From the NCBI GenBank assembly GCA_934597585.1, contig CAKTSA010000029.1, forward strand, positions 1-19,713: a stretch of DNA of 19,713 bases. Direction: 5' to 3'. Shown one piece after another: positions 6,047 through 12,824 of this stretch. Position 1 is the stretch's first letter. Each line of letters opens with the position of its first letter. Both the position numbers and the translations under genes were made by a program. The notes beneath the pieces are model-generated. The model worked only from the letters and a program-made list of their open reading frames with translations, made no database searches and was not told where the DNA came from. The DNA is from an uncultured Oscillospiraceae bacterium (lineage in GTDB: Bacteria > Bacillota > Clostridia > Oscillospirales > Oscillospiraceae).

Positions 6047-6074
6047 CGGCGCGATGCGGGCATCGCGCCCTACG
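6047..6074 (-). repeat. Palindromic 28-nt intergenic repeat, copy 1 (REP/BIME-like)
   Basis: A CGTAGGG head followed by a 10-bp perfect hairpin with a 2-nt loop, in minus orientation. It is 28 nt like copy 2 at 6094-6121 and differs from it mainly by paired changes in the stem. Confidence 0.7.
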
Positions 6075-6093
6075 AAATTCTATCGTACCCGGT

Positions 6094-6121
6094 CGTAGGG
6101 GCCGATGCCCACATCGGCCCG
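6094..6121 (+). repeat. Palindromic 28-nt intergenic repeat, copy 2 (REP/BIME-like)
   Basis: The same CGTAGGG head followed by a 9-bp perfect stem GGGCCGATG/CATCGGCCC with a CCCA loop. The orientation is opposite to copy 1, making a head-to-head pair 19 bp apart. Confidence 0.7.
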
Positions 6122-6134
6122 CATAGCAAGCCAC

Positions 6135-6165
6135 AAAAAAGCCCCACCCTTTCGGGTGGGGCTTT
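6135..6165 (-). terminator. Intrinsic terminator of the rpsF-ssb-rpsR operon
   Basis: Read leftward, the stem AAAGCCCCACCC with its complement (6138-6165, TTTC loop on the plus strand) ends in TTTTTTG. It lies 20 bp beyond the rpsR stop codon. Confidence 0.9.
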
Positions 6166-6185
6166 CTGTTGCGAATTGCTTCGTC

Positions 6186-6437
6186 TTACTCAGTGACGAA
6201 GGGCAGCAGAGCGATCTGACGGGCGCGCTTGATGGCCTCGGTCAGCTGGCGCTGATGCATGGCGCAGGTACCGGTGGTGCGGCGAGGCAGGATCTTGGAG
6301 CGCTCGCTGATGAAGCGACGCAGCTTGGCAGCATCCTTGTAATCAATATGCTCGCACTTATCCACGCAGAACTGGCAAACCTTCTTCCGCTTGCGGACGC
6401 CGCCGCGTGCGGGTCTGTTTTCACGTTCCATAGCCAT
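6186..6437 (-). CDS. rpsR: 30S ribosomal protein S18, Cys-containing (zinc-ribbon) form
   Basis: This 83-residue protein has the complete S18 signature: [35 protein letters not shown] and a C-terminal [14 protein letters not shown]18 sits on the platform of the 30S subunit with S6. This is the Cys-bearing version: C21, C24 and C28 (CQFCVDKC) and C58, consistent with zinc binding. Many Firmicutes carry a Cys-less copy that replaces it under zinc limitation; whether this genome has a second copy cannot be seen. An AAGGAGG site 8 nt before the ATG at 6437 fixes the start rather than the second Met two codons later. It is the last gene of rpsF-ssb-rpsR. Confidence 0.97.
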   Translation of the reverse strand: MAMERENRPARGGVRKRKKVCQFCVDKCEHIDYKDAAKLRRFISERSKILPRRTTGTCAMHQRQLTEAIKRARQIALLPFVTE

Positions 6438-6484
6438 GGAATAGTCCTCCTTATCGTATTAGTAGTGTGTCCTGGAACACGGGA

Positions 6485-6955
6485 TCAGAACGGCAGGTCG
6501 CCGTCCTCGTCGTCGATCTCGGCAAAATCGCCGCCTGCGGGGGCGTTGAAGCCGCCGGCGGGCGCGGTATAGGCCGGGGCGCTGGGAGCGGAATAGGCAG
6601 GTCCGTCGTTATAGGAATTGCCATTGCCGCCGGCGGGCCGGCTGTCGCCGAAATACACGTTGTCAGCAATAACCTCCGCGCTGCGGCGCTTATTGCCGTC
6701 TCTGTCCTGCCAGTCGCGGATCTGCAGACGGCCCTCCACCACGGCCATACGGCCCTTGGCAAAGTACTTGGCCACGAACTCAGCCGTGCTGCGCCAAGCC
6801 ACCACGTCGATGAAATCCGTCTCCTTTTCACCGGACTGGGACTTGAAATCCCGGTCCACCGCCAGGGAGAAGCTGGTGACAGGAGTCCCGGACTGCGTGC
6901 GGCGCAGCTCGGGATCACGGGTCAGACGACCCATGATGAAGATCTTGTTGAGCAT
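6485..6955 (-). CDS. ssb: Single-stranded DNA-binding protein
   Basis: This 156-residue SSB has an N-terminal OB fold (about residues 1-105: MLNKIFIMGRLTRDPELRRT, FIDVVAW, AKYFAKGRMAVVEGRL), then a low-complexity Gly/Ala/Pro/Tyr linker, and the acidic tip ending in DGDLPF that recruits replication and repair partners. It coats single-stranded DNA as a tetramer. It lies between rpsF and rpsR, the standard arrangement in Firmicutes, so its supply follows ribosome synthesis. The C-terminal tip is intact and the length is normal. Confidence 0.97.
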   Translation of the reverse strand: MLNKIFIMGRLTRDPELRRTQSGTPVTSFSLAVDRDFKSQSGEKETDFIDVVAWRSTAEFVAKYFAKGRMAVVEGRLQIRDWQDRDGNKRRSAEVIADNVYFGDSRPAGGNGNSYNDGPAYSAPSAPAYTAPAGGFNAPAGGDFAEIDDEDGDLPF

Positions 6956-6965
6956 GCCGCCCTCC

Positions 6966-7262
6966 TTACTCGTCCTTGCAGACGATCATGGAACGCATGA
7001 CACCCTCGGTAATGCCCAGGATACGATCCAGCTCGCGGGGGAATTCCGGCGCGCTGGTGAAGGACATCAGGACATAATAGCCTTCGGTCTTGTAGTCGAT
7101 CGCGTAAGCGAGACGACGCTTGCCCCACTCGTCAACGACGACGTTGGAAGCATGCTGTTCAGCCAGAGTCTGGAACTTTGCCACGGTCGCGGCAACAGCC
7201 TCCTCACCCTGTGCAGGGTCGATGATGTAAACGACCTCATAGTTGGCGGAAATCTTAGCCAT
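6966..7262 (-). CDS. rpsF: 30S ribosomal protein S6
   Basis: This 98-residue protein has the S6 core: YEVVYIIDP near the N-terminus, WGKRRLAYAIDYKTEGYYVL in the middle and the ERILGITEGVMR-type helix (here DRILGITEGVMRSMIV) at the end. It binds S18 and 16S rRNA on the 30S platform. The start at 7262 is set by AAAGGAGG 9 nt upstream; an open frame extends to 7325 but has no ribosome site and would absorb the leader. It is the first gene of the operon with ssb and rpsR; ssb begins about 10 nt after its stop. Confidence 0.97.
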   Translation of the reverse strand: MAKISANYEVVYIIDPAQGEEAVAATVAKFQTLAEQHASNVVVDEWGKRRLAYAIDYKTEGYYVLMSFTSAPEFPRELDRILGITEGVMRSMIVCKDE

Positions 7263-7346
7263 ACTTTTGCACCTCCTTTTGGACTTATGGCCCCTATTCT
7301 CCGATAGGAGCAAGGATTTGCCCACGCATTGCCATAATACGCGAGC
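7263..7346 (-). promoter_or_regulatory. rpsF 5' leader with a two-stem fold, candidate S6:S18 autoregulatory element
   Basis: In the transcript a 7-bp closing stem UUAUGGC/GCCAUAA (7331-7337 with 7285-7291) encloses an inner stem CCUAU/AUAGG with a 6-nt loop CGGAGA (7293-7308). The ribosome site lies just outside the closing stem. S6:S18 complexes are known to bind leaders of this operon in many bacteria. I could not match this fold to the published motif with certainty. Confidence 0.45.
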
Positions 7347-7352
7347 CTAATT

Positions 7353-7380
7353 ATTTTACCATTTTCCCGGGAAAAGTCAA
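7353..7380 (-). promoter_or_regulatory. rpsF-ssb-rpsR promoter, overlapping the queT stop codon
   Basis: On the minus strand TTGACT (7375-7380), 16 nt, TAAAAT (7353-7358) preceded by TGG. The TGA inside the -35 hexamer is the queT stop codon. The spacer holds a perfect 14-bp palindrome TTTTCCCGGGAAAA (7362-7375). No terminator separates queT from this promoter, so upstream readthrough is likely. Confidence 0.7.
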
Positions 7381-7886
7381 TCTTTTTTTTGCAGATCCCT
7401 GAAATATTTCGTTTTCTCCAGAGCTTTCAGCAGCAAAAGGCCCAGCACGTAGCACACCACCGCCTCGCTGACGGCCAGGGAGCAGGCGTTGTACCAGAAA
7501 GCGGGCATGAACGCCGACGTGAAGCCGGTCTGCTCAAAGGTCAGCAGTCCGCCCACCAGCACCATGTTGACGATCACCGGCGGCAGGGGCGCCAGATACC
7601 GGCTGCGGCACCGGGAGGTGAGCCACGCGGCGATCAGCGTTGCCAGCGAGCCGATGATGATATCCAGCAGCCCATAGGGGCTGAACAGGTTGGCGATGAG
7701 GCAGCCCACGAACAGACCTCCCACCGCCTCCGGGAACAGGAACGGCGTGACGCACAGGGCCTCGGAGAACCGGAACTGGATGGTGCCGAAGGTCAGCCCG
7801 AACACCGAGCCGAAGATAGCCATAACGGCGTAGGCCGCGCCGATCATGCCGGACAGGGCCAGCTTGCGTGTGGTGAGATTTTTCAT
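7377..7886 (-). CDS. queT: QueT-family transporter (ECF-type substrate-binding membrane component for queuosine precursors)
   Basis: This 169-residue integral membrane protein has about five hydrophobic helices and the QueT marks GTIQFRFSEALCVTPFLFPEAVGGLFVGC and NLFSPYGLLDIIIGSLATL (in segments from residue 34 on). QueT acts as the S component of an ECF transporter, importing queuosine precursors (preQ0, preQ1 or queuine) for tRNA wobble modification. It overlaps the anti-sigma gene by ATGA and is the last gene of the dusB unit. No preQ1 riboswitch can precede it because there is no leader. The substrate is known only at family level. Confidence 0.85.
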   Translation of the reverse strand: MKNLTTRKLALSGMIGAAYAVMAIFGSVFGLTFGTIQFRFSEALCVTPFLFPEAVGGLFVGCLIANLFSPYGLLDIIIGSLATLIAAWLTSRCRSRYLAPLPPVIVNMVLVGGLLTFEQTGFTSAFMPAFWYNACSLAVSEAVVCYVLGLLLLKALEKTKYFRDLQKKD

Positions 7887-8509
7887 TCCGTTACCTCCAG
7901 GATCAGTATCAGATCGCCCTCGACATTGTACAGGGCCATCACCGTTTTGCCCAGCTCCTGCGCCTGCTGTTCGGTAAGGCCATAGGTGTAACAGTTGTTT
8001 TCGGTTTTTGCGGGCTGGATGCCCATCTCGTCCAGCGCCGCCCTGGCGTCATTAGCGTCCTGGCCCACCAGGGTGACGGCCTGGACGTTCTCGCCGTGGG
8101 GCGTGCCGGGCTCTTCGGCGTACTCGCTACCTTCCACCTGTTTCTGGCTGGCCGAATCACCCACCTCATCGCTGCCATTCCGCGGCGCGCCCATGGTGTA
8201 CTGCCCCGCGCTGTCCATATCGGCAGCGCCGTCGTCGGCGTTCATATCCATCATAGGGGCGGCGTTGTCCGCGCTGGCCGTGCTGTTGCCGTGAGGCATC
8301 ACCAGCGGGATGGCCACGGCGATGACGGCGCAGGCCGCCACTGCCGCCAGAATCTTCTTGTAGGGACGGTTTTTCGCTTTCTGCTGGGGCGTGCGGCGCA
8401 CCTGCTCCATGAGCCGCGCCGTGAAATCCTCGGAGGGTGCGGCGTCGGACGCAAGAGCGTCCCGCAGCAGCTGATCAAAGCTGTCGTTTTCCCATTCATT
8501 GTGATTCAT
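7883..8509 (-). CDS. Putative membrane-anchored anti-sigma factor for the adjacent ECF sigma
   Basis: This 208-residue protein has a soluble N-terminal part (1-50) that includes SDAAPSEDFTARLMEQV, typical of the start of anti-sigma proteins, one membrane helix (about 53-70), an acidic low-complexity stretch rich in Asp, Met and Ala (75-130), and a small folded-looking C-terminal domain (about 140-208). It lacks the HxxxCxxC motif of zinc anti-sigma factors. It overlaps the sigma gene upstream and queT downstream by 4 nt each, so production is coupled to the sigma factor. Function is inferred from position and topology. Confidence 0.7.
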   Translation of the reverse strand: MNHNEWENDSFDQLLRDALASDAAPSEDFTARLMEQVRRTPQQKAKNRPYKKILAAVAACAVIAVAIPLVMPHGNSTASADNAAPMMDMNADDGAADMDSAGQYTMGAPRNGSDEVGDSASQKQVEGSEYAEEPGTPHGENVQAVTLVGQDANDARAALDEMGIQPAKTENNCYTYGLTEQQAQELGKTVMALYNVEGDLILILEVTE

Positions 8510-9105
8510 GGCCGCGCCTCCTTTCCTTGTGTTTCTGTATGTATGACGCCGGGCGAACCGAAAAGGTTCCCGCTTTTTGACAAAATGTCTTTTAACTGCC
8601 CCTTGGCCCGGTTCAGCCGGGATTTCACCGTGCCGGCCGGCAGCTTCAGCGCCGCGCCGATCTCCTCATAGCTCAGCTCCTCCAGATACCGCAGCACCAC
8701 GATCTGCCGGTACTCCGGCGTAAGCTGCAGCACGGCGTCCCGGACGACCTGACGAGTCTCGGACTGCTCCGCCTGCTGCTGGGGGCTGGGGCCGGGGTCA
8801 GCGGCGCTGACGTCGGCGATATCCTCGGCGGCGATCTGCCGCTTCTCCCGCCGCATCAGGTCGATGGCGGCGTGGCTGGTCAGCTGATAGAGCCAGGTGG
8901 AGAACTGGCTGTCCCCCCGGAAGTTGGGCAGGCCCTTCCACGCGGAGAGAAAGGCCTCCTGGGCCACCTCGTCGGCGTCGGCGGCATTGCCGCACATCCG
9001 CAGGGCCAGGCGGAATACCTGATCCCGATAGGCCGCCACCAGCTGTTCAAAGGCGTCGGCGTCTCCCCGCCGGGCCCGGGCAACGATGTTTTCCTGTTCC
9101 TTCAT
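8506..9105 (-). CDS. ECF-subfamily RNA polymerase sigma factor (sigma-70 family)
   Basis: This 199-residue protein has only sigma regions 2 and 4. Region 2 (about residues 15-90) includes [31 protein letters not shown], and region 4 (about 125-178) includes [37 protein letters not shown], the helix-turn-helix for the -35 element. ECF sigmas redirect RNA polymerase to a small regulon and are usually held inactive by a cotranscribed anti-sigma, which follows here with a 4-nt overlap. It also overlaps dusB upstream by 4 nt. An autoregulated promoter, if any, must lie inside dusB; none was recognised. Target genes are unknown. Confidence 0.92.
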   Translation of the reverse strand: MKEQENIVARARRGDADAFEQLVAAYRDQVFRLALRMCGNAADADEVAQEAFLSAWKGLPNFRGDSQFSTWLYQLTSHAAIDLMRREKRQIAAEDIADVSAADPGPSPQQQAEQSETRQVVRDAVLQLTPEYRQIVVLRYLEELSYEEIGAALKLPAGTVKSRLNRAKGQLKDILSKSGNLFGSPGVIHTETQGKEARP

Positions 9106-10070
9106 TTCAAATCCCTCTTGATGCCCGCCGTCACGCGGTACACGTCCTCCATGGTGTTCATCTGAACGATCTGATCCTTATAGTAGTTGGCGTGGGGCAC
9201 GCCCTTGAGATACCAGGCGTAGTGCCGCCGCGCCTCCAGAATGGCGATGTGCTCGCCCTTGTCCTCTCTGGCCAGCTCGATCTGCCGCACCGCCAGGTCG
9301 CACCGCTCCGCAAGCGGCGGCAGGGGCGGGATGGGCTTTCCCTCCAGCGCCGCGGCGCACTGCTGAAAGAGCCACGGATTGCCGAAGCAGCCCCGGCCGA
9401 TCATGGCCATGTCCGCCCCGGTGAACTGCAAGATCCGCAGGCAGTCCTCCGCCGAGAACACGTCGCCGTTGGCGATGACGGGGATGGAGACGGCCTCCTT
9501 CACCTCCCGGATGGTCACCCAATCGGCCTGTCCGCCGTACATCTGGGCCCGGGTCCGGCCGTGGACAGCCACTGCCGCCACCCCCGCCTGCTCCAGTATT
9601 TTCGCCAGCTCCACGGCGTTGATGCTGCCCTTGTCCCAACCCCGGCGCATCTTCACCGTTACGGGGACGGGACTGGCCTTCACCACCGCTTCGGCGATGC
9701 GTCCGGCCTTCTCCGGGTCCTTCATCAGCGCCGAGCCGTCGCCGTTGGACACCACCTTGCCCACGGGGCAGCCCATGTTGATGTCGATGACCTCCGCGCC
9801 GGAGACCTCCGCCGCGATAACCGCGGCCTCCGCCATACAGGTGATGTCGCTGCCGAAGATCTGGGCCGCCGCCGGGTGCTCGTTGGGGGCCATTTTCAGC
9901 AGCGTGCGGCTCTTTTTGTCCTGATAGCACAGCGCCTTGGCGCTGACCAGCTCCGTGCAGGAGTAGCCCGCCCCCAGCTCGCGGCAGATCTGGCGGAAGG
10001 CCATATCCGTCACCCCCGCCATAGGCGCCAGCGCCAGCTGGGAGGCCACCTCCACATTTCCGATCCTCAT
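9102..10070 (-). CDS. dusB: tRNA-dihydrouridine synthase (DusB-type)
   Basis: This 323-residue FMN enzyme reduces specific uridines in the tRNA D-loop to dihydrouridine. Family marks are [13 protein letters not shown] (residues 14-26), the catalytic cysteine C101 in [16 protein letters not shown] shortly after, the substrate loop [15 protein letters not shown], and the FMN phosphate loop NGDVFS and [11 protein letters not shown]. The start at 10070 is chosen because the protein begins there with the family N-terminus MRIGNVEV and GGAGG lies 10 nt upstream; the frame stays open to 10208 but is preceded by a promoter at 10119. It is the first gene of a four-gene overlapping unit with the sigma factor. 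Confidence 0.94.
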   Translation of the reverse strand: MRIGNVEVASQLALAPMAGVTDMAFRQICRELGAGYSCTELVSAKALCYQDKKSRTLLKMAPNEHPAAAQIFGSDITCMAEAAVIAAEVSGAEVIDINMGCPVGKVVSNGDGSALMKDPEKAGRIAEAVVKASPVPVTVKMRRGWDKGSINAVELAKILEQAGVAAVAVHGRTRAQMYGGQADWVTIREVKEAVSIPVIANGDVFSAEDCLRILQFTGADMAMIGRGCFGNPWLFQQCAAALEGKPIPPLPPLAERCDLAVRQIELAREDKGEHIAILEARRHYAWYLKGVPHANYYKDQIVQMNTMEDVYRVTAGIKRDLK

Positions 10071-10118
10071 AGGGTCATATCCTCCGTGTAAAATGCATAT
10101 CTTAAAGCATGTCCGCAC

Positions 10119-10124
10119 ATTATA
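10119..10124 (-). promoter_or_regulatory. Extended -10 element of the dusB operon promoter
   Basis: On the minus strand TATAAT preceded by TGG. The -35 place at 17 nt is only a T-rich run (from the terminator of the upstream unit), so the promoter relies on the extended -10. The leader is about 40 nt. Confidence 0.6.
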
Positions 10125-10141
10125 CCATATCTTTTTCCAGA

Positions 10142-10172
10142 AAAAAAGAGGGCGGACGATAACCGTCCGCCC
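10142..10172 (-). terminator. Intrinsic terminator downstream of the spoIIE unit
   Basis: Leftward: a 9-bp perfect stem GGGCGGACG/CGTCCGCCC (10150-10172, 5-nt loop) followed by TCTTTTTTT. It ends the spoIIE-small-protein transcript just before the dusB promoter. Confidence 0.88.
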
Positions 10173-10233
10173 CAAGTGAGGAGAAAAATGTGGAAAGAAA
10201 ATCAGCAAATGTTGTACAGCTTGTCAGGTGTTG

Positions 10234-10494
10234 TCACAGCAGCGCCACCGCGGCCCATACCGCGCCGATGACGGCGCTGCCCGCCGCCATCCACAGGGGC
10301 GGCGTCATGCGGAAGCCCCGCTGGGGCATGCCGTGGGTCCGGGCATAGCTCTTGGCCACGCGGACGGCCTGATCCACCAGCTGCTGCTGGCTGACCCCCG
10401 CCCCATCGCCGCTGAGAATGAAGATCGCCTGTTCAAATACCTGCGGGTCGGGACTGTCCACCACGATGACCCGGCGGGAAACACCTTTTACCAA
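10234..10494 (-). CDS. Small conserved-looking membrane protein of unknown function downstream of spoIIE
   Basis: I do not recognise a named family. From the proposed TTG start at 10494 the protein has 86 residues: a basic beginning (VKGVSRRVIVVDSPDP), a soluble helix-rich middle (FEQAIFIL, QQQLVDQAVRVAKSYAR) and one C-terminal membrane helix (PPLWMAAGSAVIGAVWAAVALL in two parts), so it looks tail-anchored. The start is uncertain. TTG at 10494 lies 8 nt after AAGGAGG, ATG at 10500 only 2 nt after it, and GTG at 10542 has no ribosome site. It follows spoIIE by about 60 nt in the same direction and shares its terminator, which hints at cotranscription but not at function. Confidence 0.7.
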   Translation of the reverse strand: MVKGVSRRVIVVDSPDPQVFEQAIFILSGDGAGVSQQQLVDQAVRVAKSYARTHGMPQRGFRMTPPLWMAAGSAVIGAVWAAVALL

Positions 10495-10553
10495 AACCAT
10501 GCCCTCCTTGTTGATCGATGGTATAGAAAAAGTATGTCCCACGGGGCGGAGGG

Positions 10554-12551
10554 TTATACCCTTTTTTCCCGCTTTTCATCGGATTTTTCCAGCCGCAGCA
10601 CCAGCGCCGCGCAGTCGTCCCGCAGTCCGCCGTGGCGGCGGGATTCCGCCAGGATCAGCTGGGCCAGCTCCTGGCTGTCGCCCCCGGGCCACTGCCGGAG
10701 CTGCTCCCGCAGCCAGTCGTCCCCCTCGCCGGTGACGCCGTCGCTGACCATCACCAGCACAGCGCCCGGCTCCAGGTGGAGCCTGGTGGCCTCCGGCGCC
10801 TGCCGGGCAGGCTGCAGCCCCGCCGGAAGGCTGCCGCCCTCCAGCGCCGTCACCGCGTCCCGCCGCTTCACGTAGGAGGCCGCCGCGCCGTATTTGTACA
10901 GCGTTGCCTCCCCGCTGCACCGGTCCAGGGCCAGCAGGTCGATGGTGGTAAAGCCGCCGCCCTCCTGACACCGGAGGGTCAGGGCGGTGTTGATGGTCTT
11001 CAATGCCGAAGGGGGCTGGATGCCCGCCTTCAGAAACTGCCGCAGAAGACGCACGGTCATAGCGCTCTCGGCGTGGGCCGCCGCGCCGCTGCCCATGCCG
11101 TCGGATAGCAGCATATACAGCATGTTCCCGGCGGTGAACACCGCCAGCTGGTCGCCGCAGGCGCTCTCGCCCTCCTTGGGCCGCAGCAGCGTGCCCACGC
11201 GGCACCGCAGCAGCGCGCCCGCCGTCTCCGGCGCAGCCTCCTGCCCCAGCACCTCGCCCAGATGCTCATACTGGACCTCCGCCAGCTGGCGGGCGTCCTC
11301 CAGCCGCACCCGGTACTGCCGCCGCAGCCGGAAGGCGTATACCTCCGTATTCACCGCCGCCAACAGCTCCGGAAAGTGCAGGCACCGGCTGGTGAAAAAC
11401 AACGGAAAGTCCTCCGCTTCGGCGCGTCCACGCTTCAGCATGGGGCCGCAGGCGTCGTTGAAGGCGTTGTAGGTGGTCTGATACTCCGCCTGCCAGCAGC
11501 GCTTCACCAGCACGCAATTGCGGCAGACCTGCTGGGCGGCGTGGTCAAAGATGACAGAGGGGTTCTCCCCCCGCTCCACCGGCCGGGTACGGAACATGGC
11601 GTCATACAGCGCCCGGAACGCCTCCGCCCGGGCGCCGGACACGGTGGTACCCGCCACGGCGGGCACCGCCTGGGGCATGTCCGCCGGGACAGACAGCGCC
11701 GCCAGCCACTGCCGGGGCAGCAGGGCATAGGCCGCCGCCCCCACAGCCGCCTGATACAGCACCGCCAGCGGCCGGTCCACGTCCAGCGCCAGCGGGATCA
11801 CCGCCGCGCACAGGCAGAAGGCCAGGGCCTGCCAGACCCTGTGCCGCCTCCGCAGCAGCGACGCCGCCAGGGCGCCGCCGGCACACACCGCCGTCCACAG
11901 CAGGACAGGCGTCTCCATGGTCAGGTCGGCGCAGGCCCCCACCAGCGCTCCCAGCGCGGCGGCACAGGACGCCCCGGCCCCCGATGTACACAGCAGCGCC
12001 AGCCACGCCGCCGCCATCCTGCCAGGGGAGTACCCCGCCGCCTGAATGGACGACAGCGCCGCCACCGCGGCGGTCAGCACGCCCAGCAGCCTGCGCCGCC
12101 GGCCGTCCTCCTCCGGGGCAAAGGCGCAGGCCGCAGCGGCGGCCACGGCGGCAGCTGCCGCCGCCAGGGCCCATTGGGTGGCCTCCCGGCCCACCAGATA
12201 CACCGACTGCACCAGCCCCAGCGCCACCGCCGCCAGCGCCGGGGCGTACCCCCGCCGGACGGACAGCCGCGTGTCGCCAAAGGCCATGTTGGCGCAGCAG
12301 ATCAGCACAGCGGAGGCGGCGAACCGCAGCCCCGTCTGAAAATCAAAGAACACCAGCGCTCCCATCATGGCGCCCAGCAGCGCCCACAGGCCCCGGCCCC
12401 TTCCGCCGGACGCCGCCACAGCCCCCAGGGCCCACGGGCCGTACAGCCCGCCCACCTGGGCCGCCGCCAGCAGCGCCGTCACCACACACTGGGTCAGCCC
12501 CTGCCGCAGCGCGTCCGGCAGGGACTTGTCCCGCGCCAATGGCCGTATCAT
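10554..12551 (-). CDS. spoIIE: Stage II sporulation protein E (SpoIIE), membrane PP2C-type serine phosphatase
   Basis: This 665-residue protein has the SpoIIE plan. The N-terminal third to half (about 1-320) is a run of hydrophobic, Ala/Leu-rich membrane helices. A central region carries the cluster CRNCVLVKRC. The C-terminal PP2C domain (about 450-665) shows ACGDQLAVF, LSDGMGSG with D484, SDGVTGEGDD and LRDDCAALV with D645/D646 as metal ligands. In Bacillus SpoIIE dephosphorylates SpoIIAA to release SigmaF in the forespore and helps septum formation. It is shorter than the Bacillus subtilis protein, mainly outside the phosphatase. The start at 12551 follows AAGGGGG by 7 nt. It implies a sporulation programme; nothing else in the window tests this. 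Confidence 0.93.
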   Translation of the reverse strand: MIRPLARDKSLPDALRQGLTQCVVTALLAAAQVGGLYGPWALGAVAASGGRGRGLWALLGAMMGALVFFDFQTGLRFAASAVLICCANMAFGDTRLSVRRGYAPALAAVALGLVQSVYLVGREATQWALAAAAAAVAAAAACAFAPEEDGRRRRLLGVLTAAVAALSSIQAAGYSPGRMAAAWLALLCTSGAGASCAAALGALVGACADLTMETPVLLWTAVCAGGALAASLLRRRHRVWQALAFCLCAAVIPLALDVDRPLAVLYQAAVGAAAYALLPRQWLAALSVPADMPQAVPAVAGTTVSGARAEAFRALYDAMFRTRPVERGENPSVIFDHAAQQVCRNCVLVKRCWQAEYQTTYNAFNDACGPMLKRGRAEAEDFPLFFTSRCLHFPELLAAVNTEVYAFRLRRQYRVRLEDARQLAEVQYEHLGEVLGQEAAPETAGALLRCRVGTLLRPKEGESACGDQLAVFTAGNMLYMLLSDGMGSGAAAHAESAMTVRLLRQFLKAGIQPPSALKTINTALTLRCQEGGGFTTIDLLALDRCSGEATLYKYGAAASYVKRRDAVTALEGGSLPAGLQPARQAPEATRLHLEPGAVLVMVSDGVTGEGDDWLREQLRQWPGGDSQELAQLILAESRRHGGLRDDCAALVLRLEKSDEKREKRV

Positions 12552-12566
12552 CCCTTGTCCCCCTTC

Positions 12567-12589
12567 CGCCCCGCAGGGCGCGTTTTTTT
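12567..12589 (+). terminator. Terminator-like hairpin on the plus strand within the spoIIE 5' leader
   Basis: CGCCC-CGCA-GGGCG followed by CG and seven T on the plus strand. It faces against spoIIE, so it could stop rightward antisense transcripts leaving spoIIE before the comEB promoter. The stem is only 5 bp. Confidence 0.4.
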
Positions 12590-12677
12590 ACCATGGCCCC
12601 ATTGTACGGAAAACGCCCCGCGCAATTGGTCGGGAAATGAGGGCGGCCCGGGAATATTTTGGCTTTCCCTCAGAAAA

Positions 12678-12688
12678 TTTGTCCAAAA
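12678..12688 (+). promoter_or_regulatory. Possible Spo0A box near spoIIE
   Basis: TTTGTCCAAAA differs by one base from the 0A-box core TTTGTCGAA. It lies about 75 bp upstream of a TACAAT -10-like hexamer on the minus strand (12601-12606). In Bacillus spoIIE is Spo0A-activated. A single near-match is weak evidence. Confidence 0.25.
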
Positions 12689-12757
12689 ATGCCGGATTTC
12701 TACGTTTTCTTCAAAAATCCCCGCTGATTTTTGTGGAAATCGTGACGTCACTCTTTA

Positions 12758-12786
12758 TTGAACCCATCCAGAAAACAGGCTATAAT
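12758..12786 (+). promoter_or_regulatory. Promoter of comEB
   Basis: TTGAAC (12758-12763), 17 nt, TATAAT (12781-12786). A perfect 10-bp palindrome GTGACGTCAC (12742-12751) sits just upstream of the -35, and GAAAATTTTC (12797-12806) lies after the start site. Confidence 0.75.
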
Positions 12787-12824
12787 CAAATAAAGTGAAA
12801 ATTTTCGCAAAAGGAGAACCCCCT

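Larger units (their letters stand above)
5796..6134. other. Non-coding hairpin-rich intergenic region between the dehydrogenase gene and rpsR
   Basis: I see no credible gene here; open frames lack ribosome sites and recognisable protein. It contains three tandem hairpins (5805-5823, 5833-5864, 5875-5895), an AT-rich 21-nt segment shared with the left end of the window (5907-5927), and two inverted copies of a 28-nt palindromic repeat (6047-6074, 6094-6121). It lies between convergent genes, a usual harbour for repeats. Confidence 0.65.

Noticed and set aside
5703..6098. 131-codon plus-strand frame starting inside the hydroxyacid dehydrogenase gene
   Set aside because: It crosses a terminator and the hairpin repeats, has no ribosome site, and resembles no protein.
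12797..12806. CodY-type site GAAAATTTTC before comEB
   Set aside because: The order of half-sites is opposite to the CodY motif (AATTTTC then GAAAATT), and the palindrome is short.
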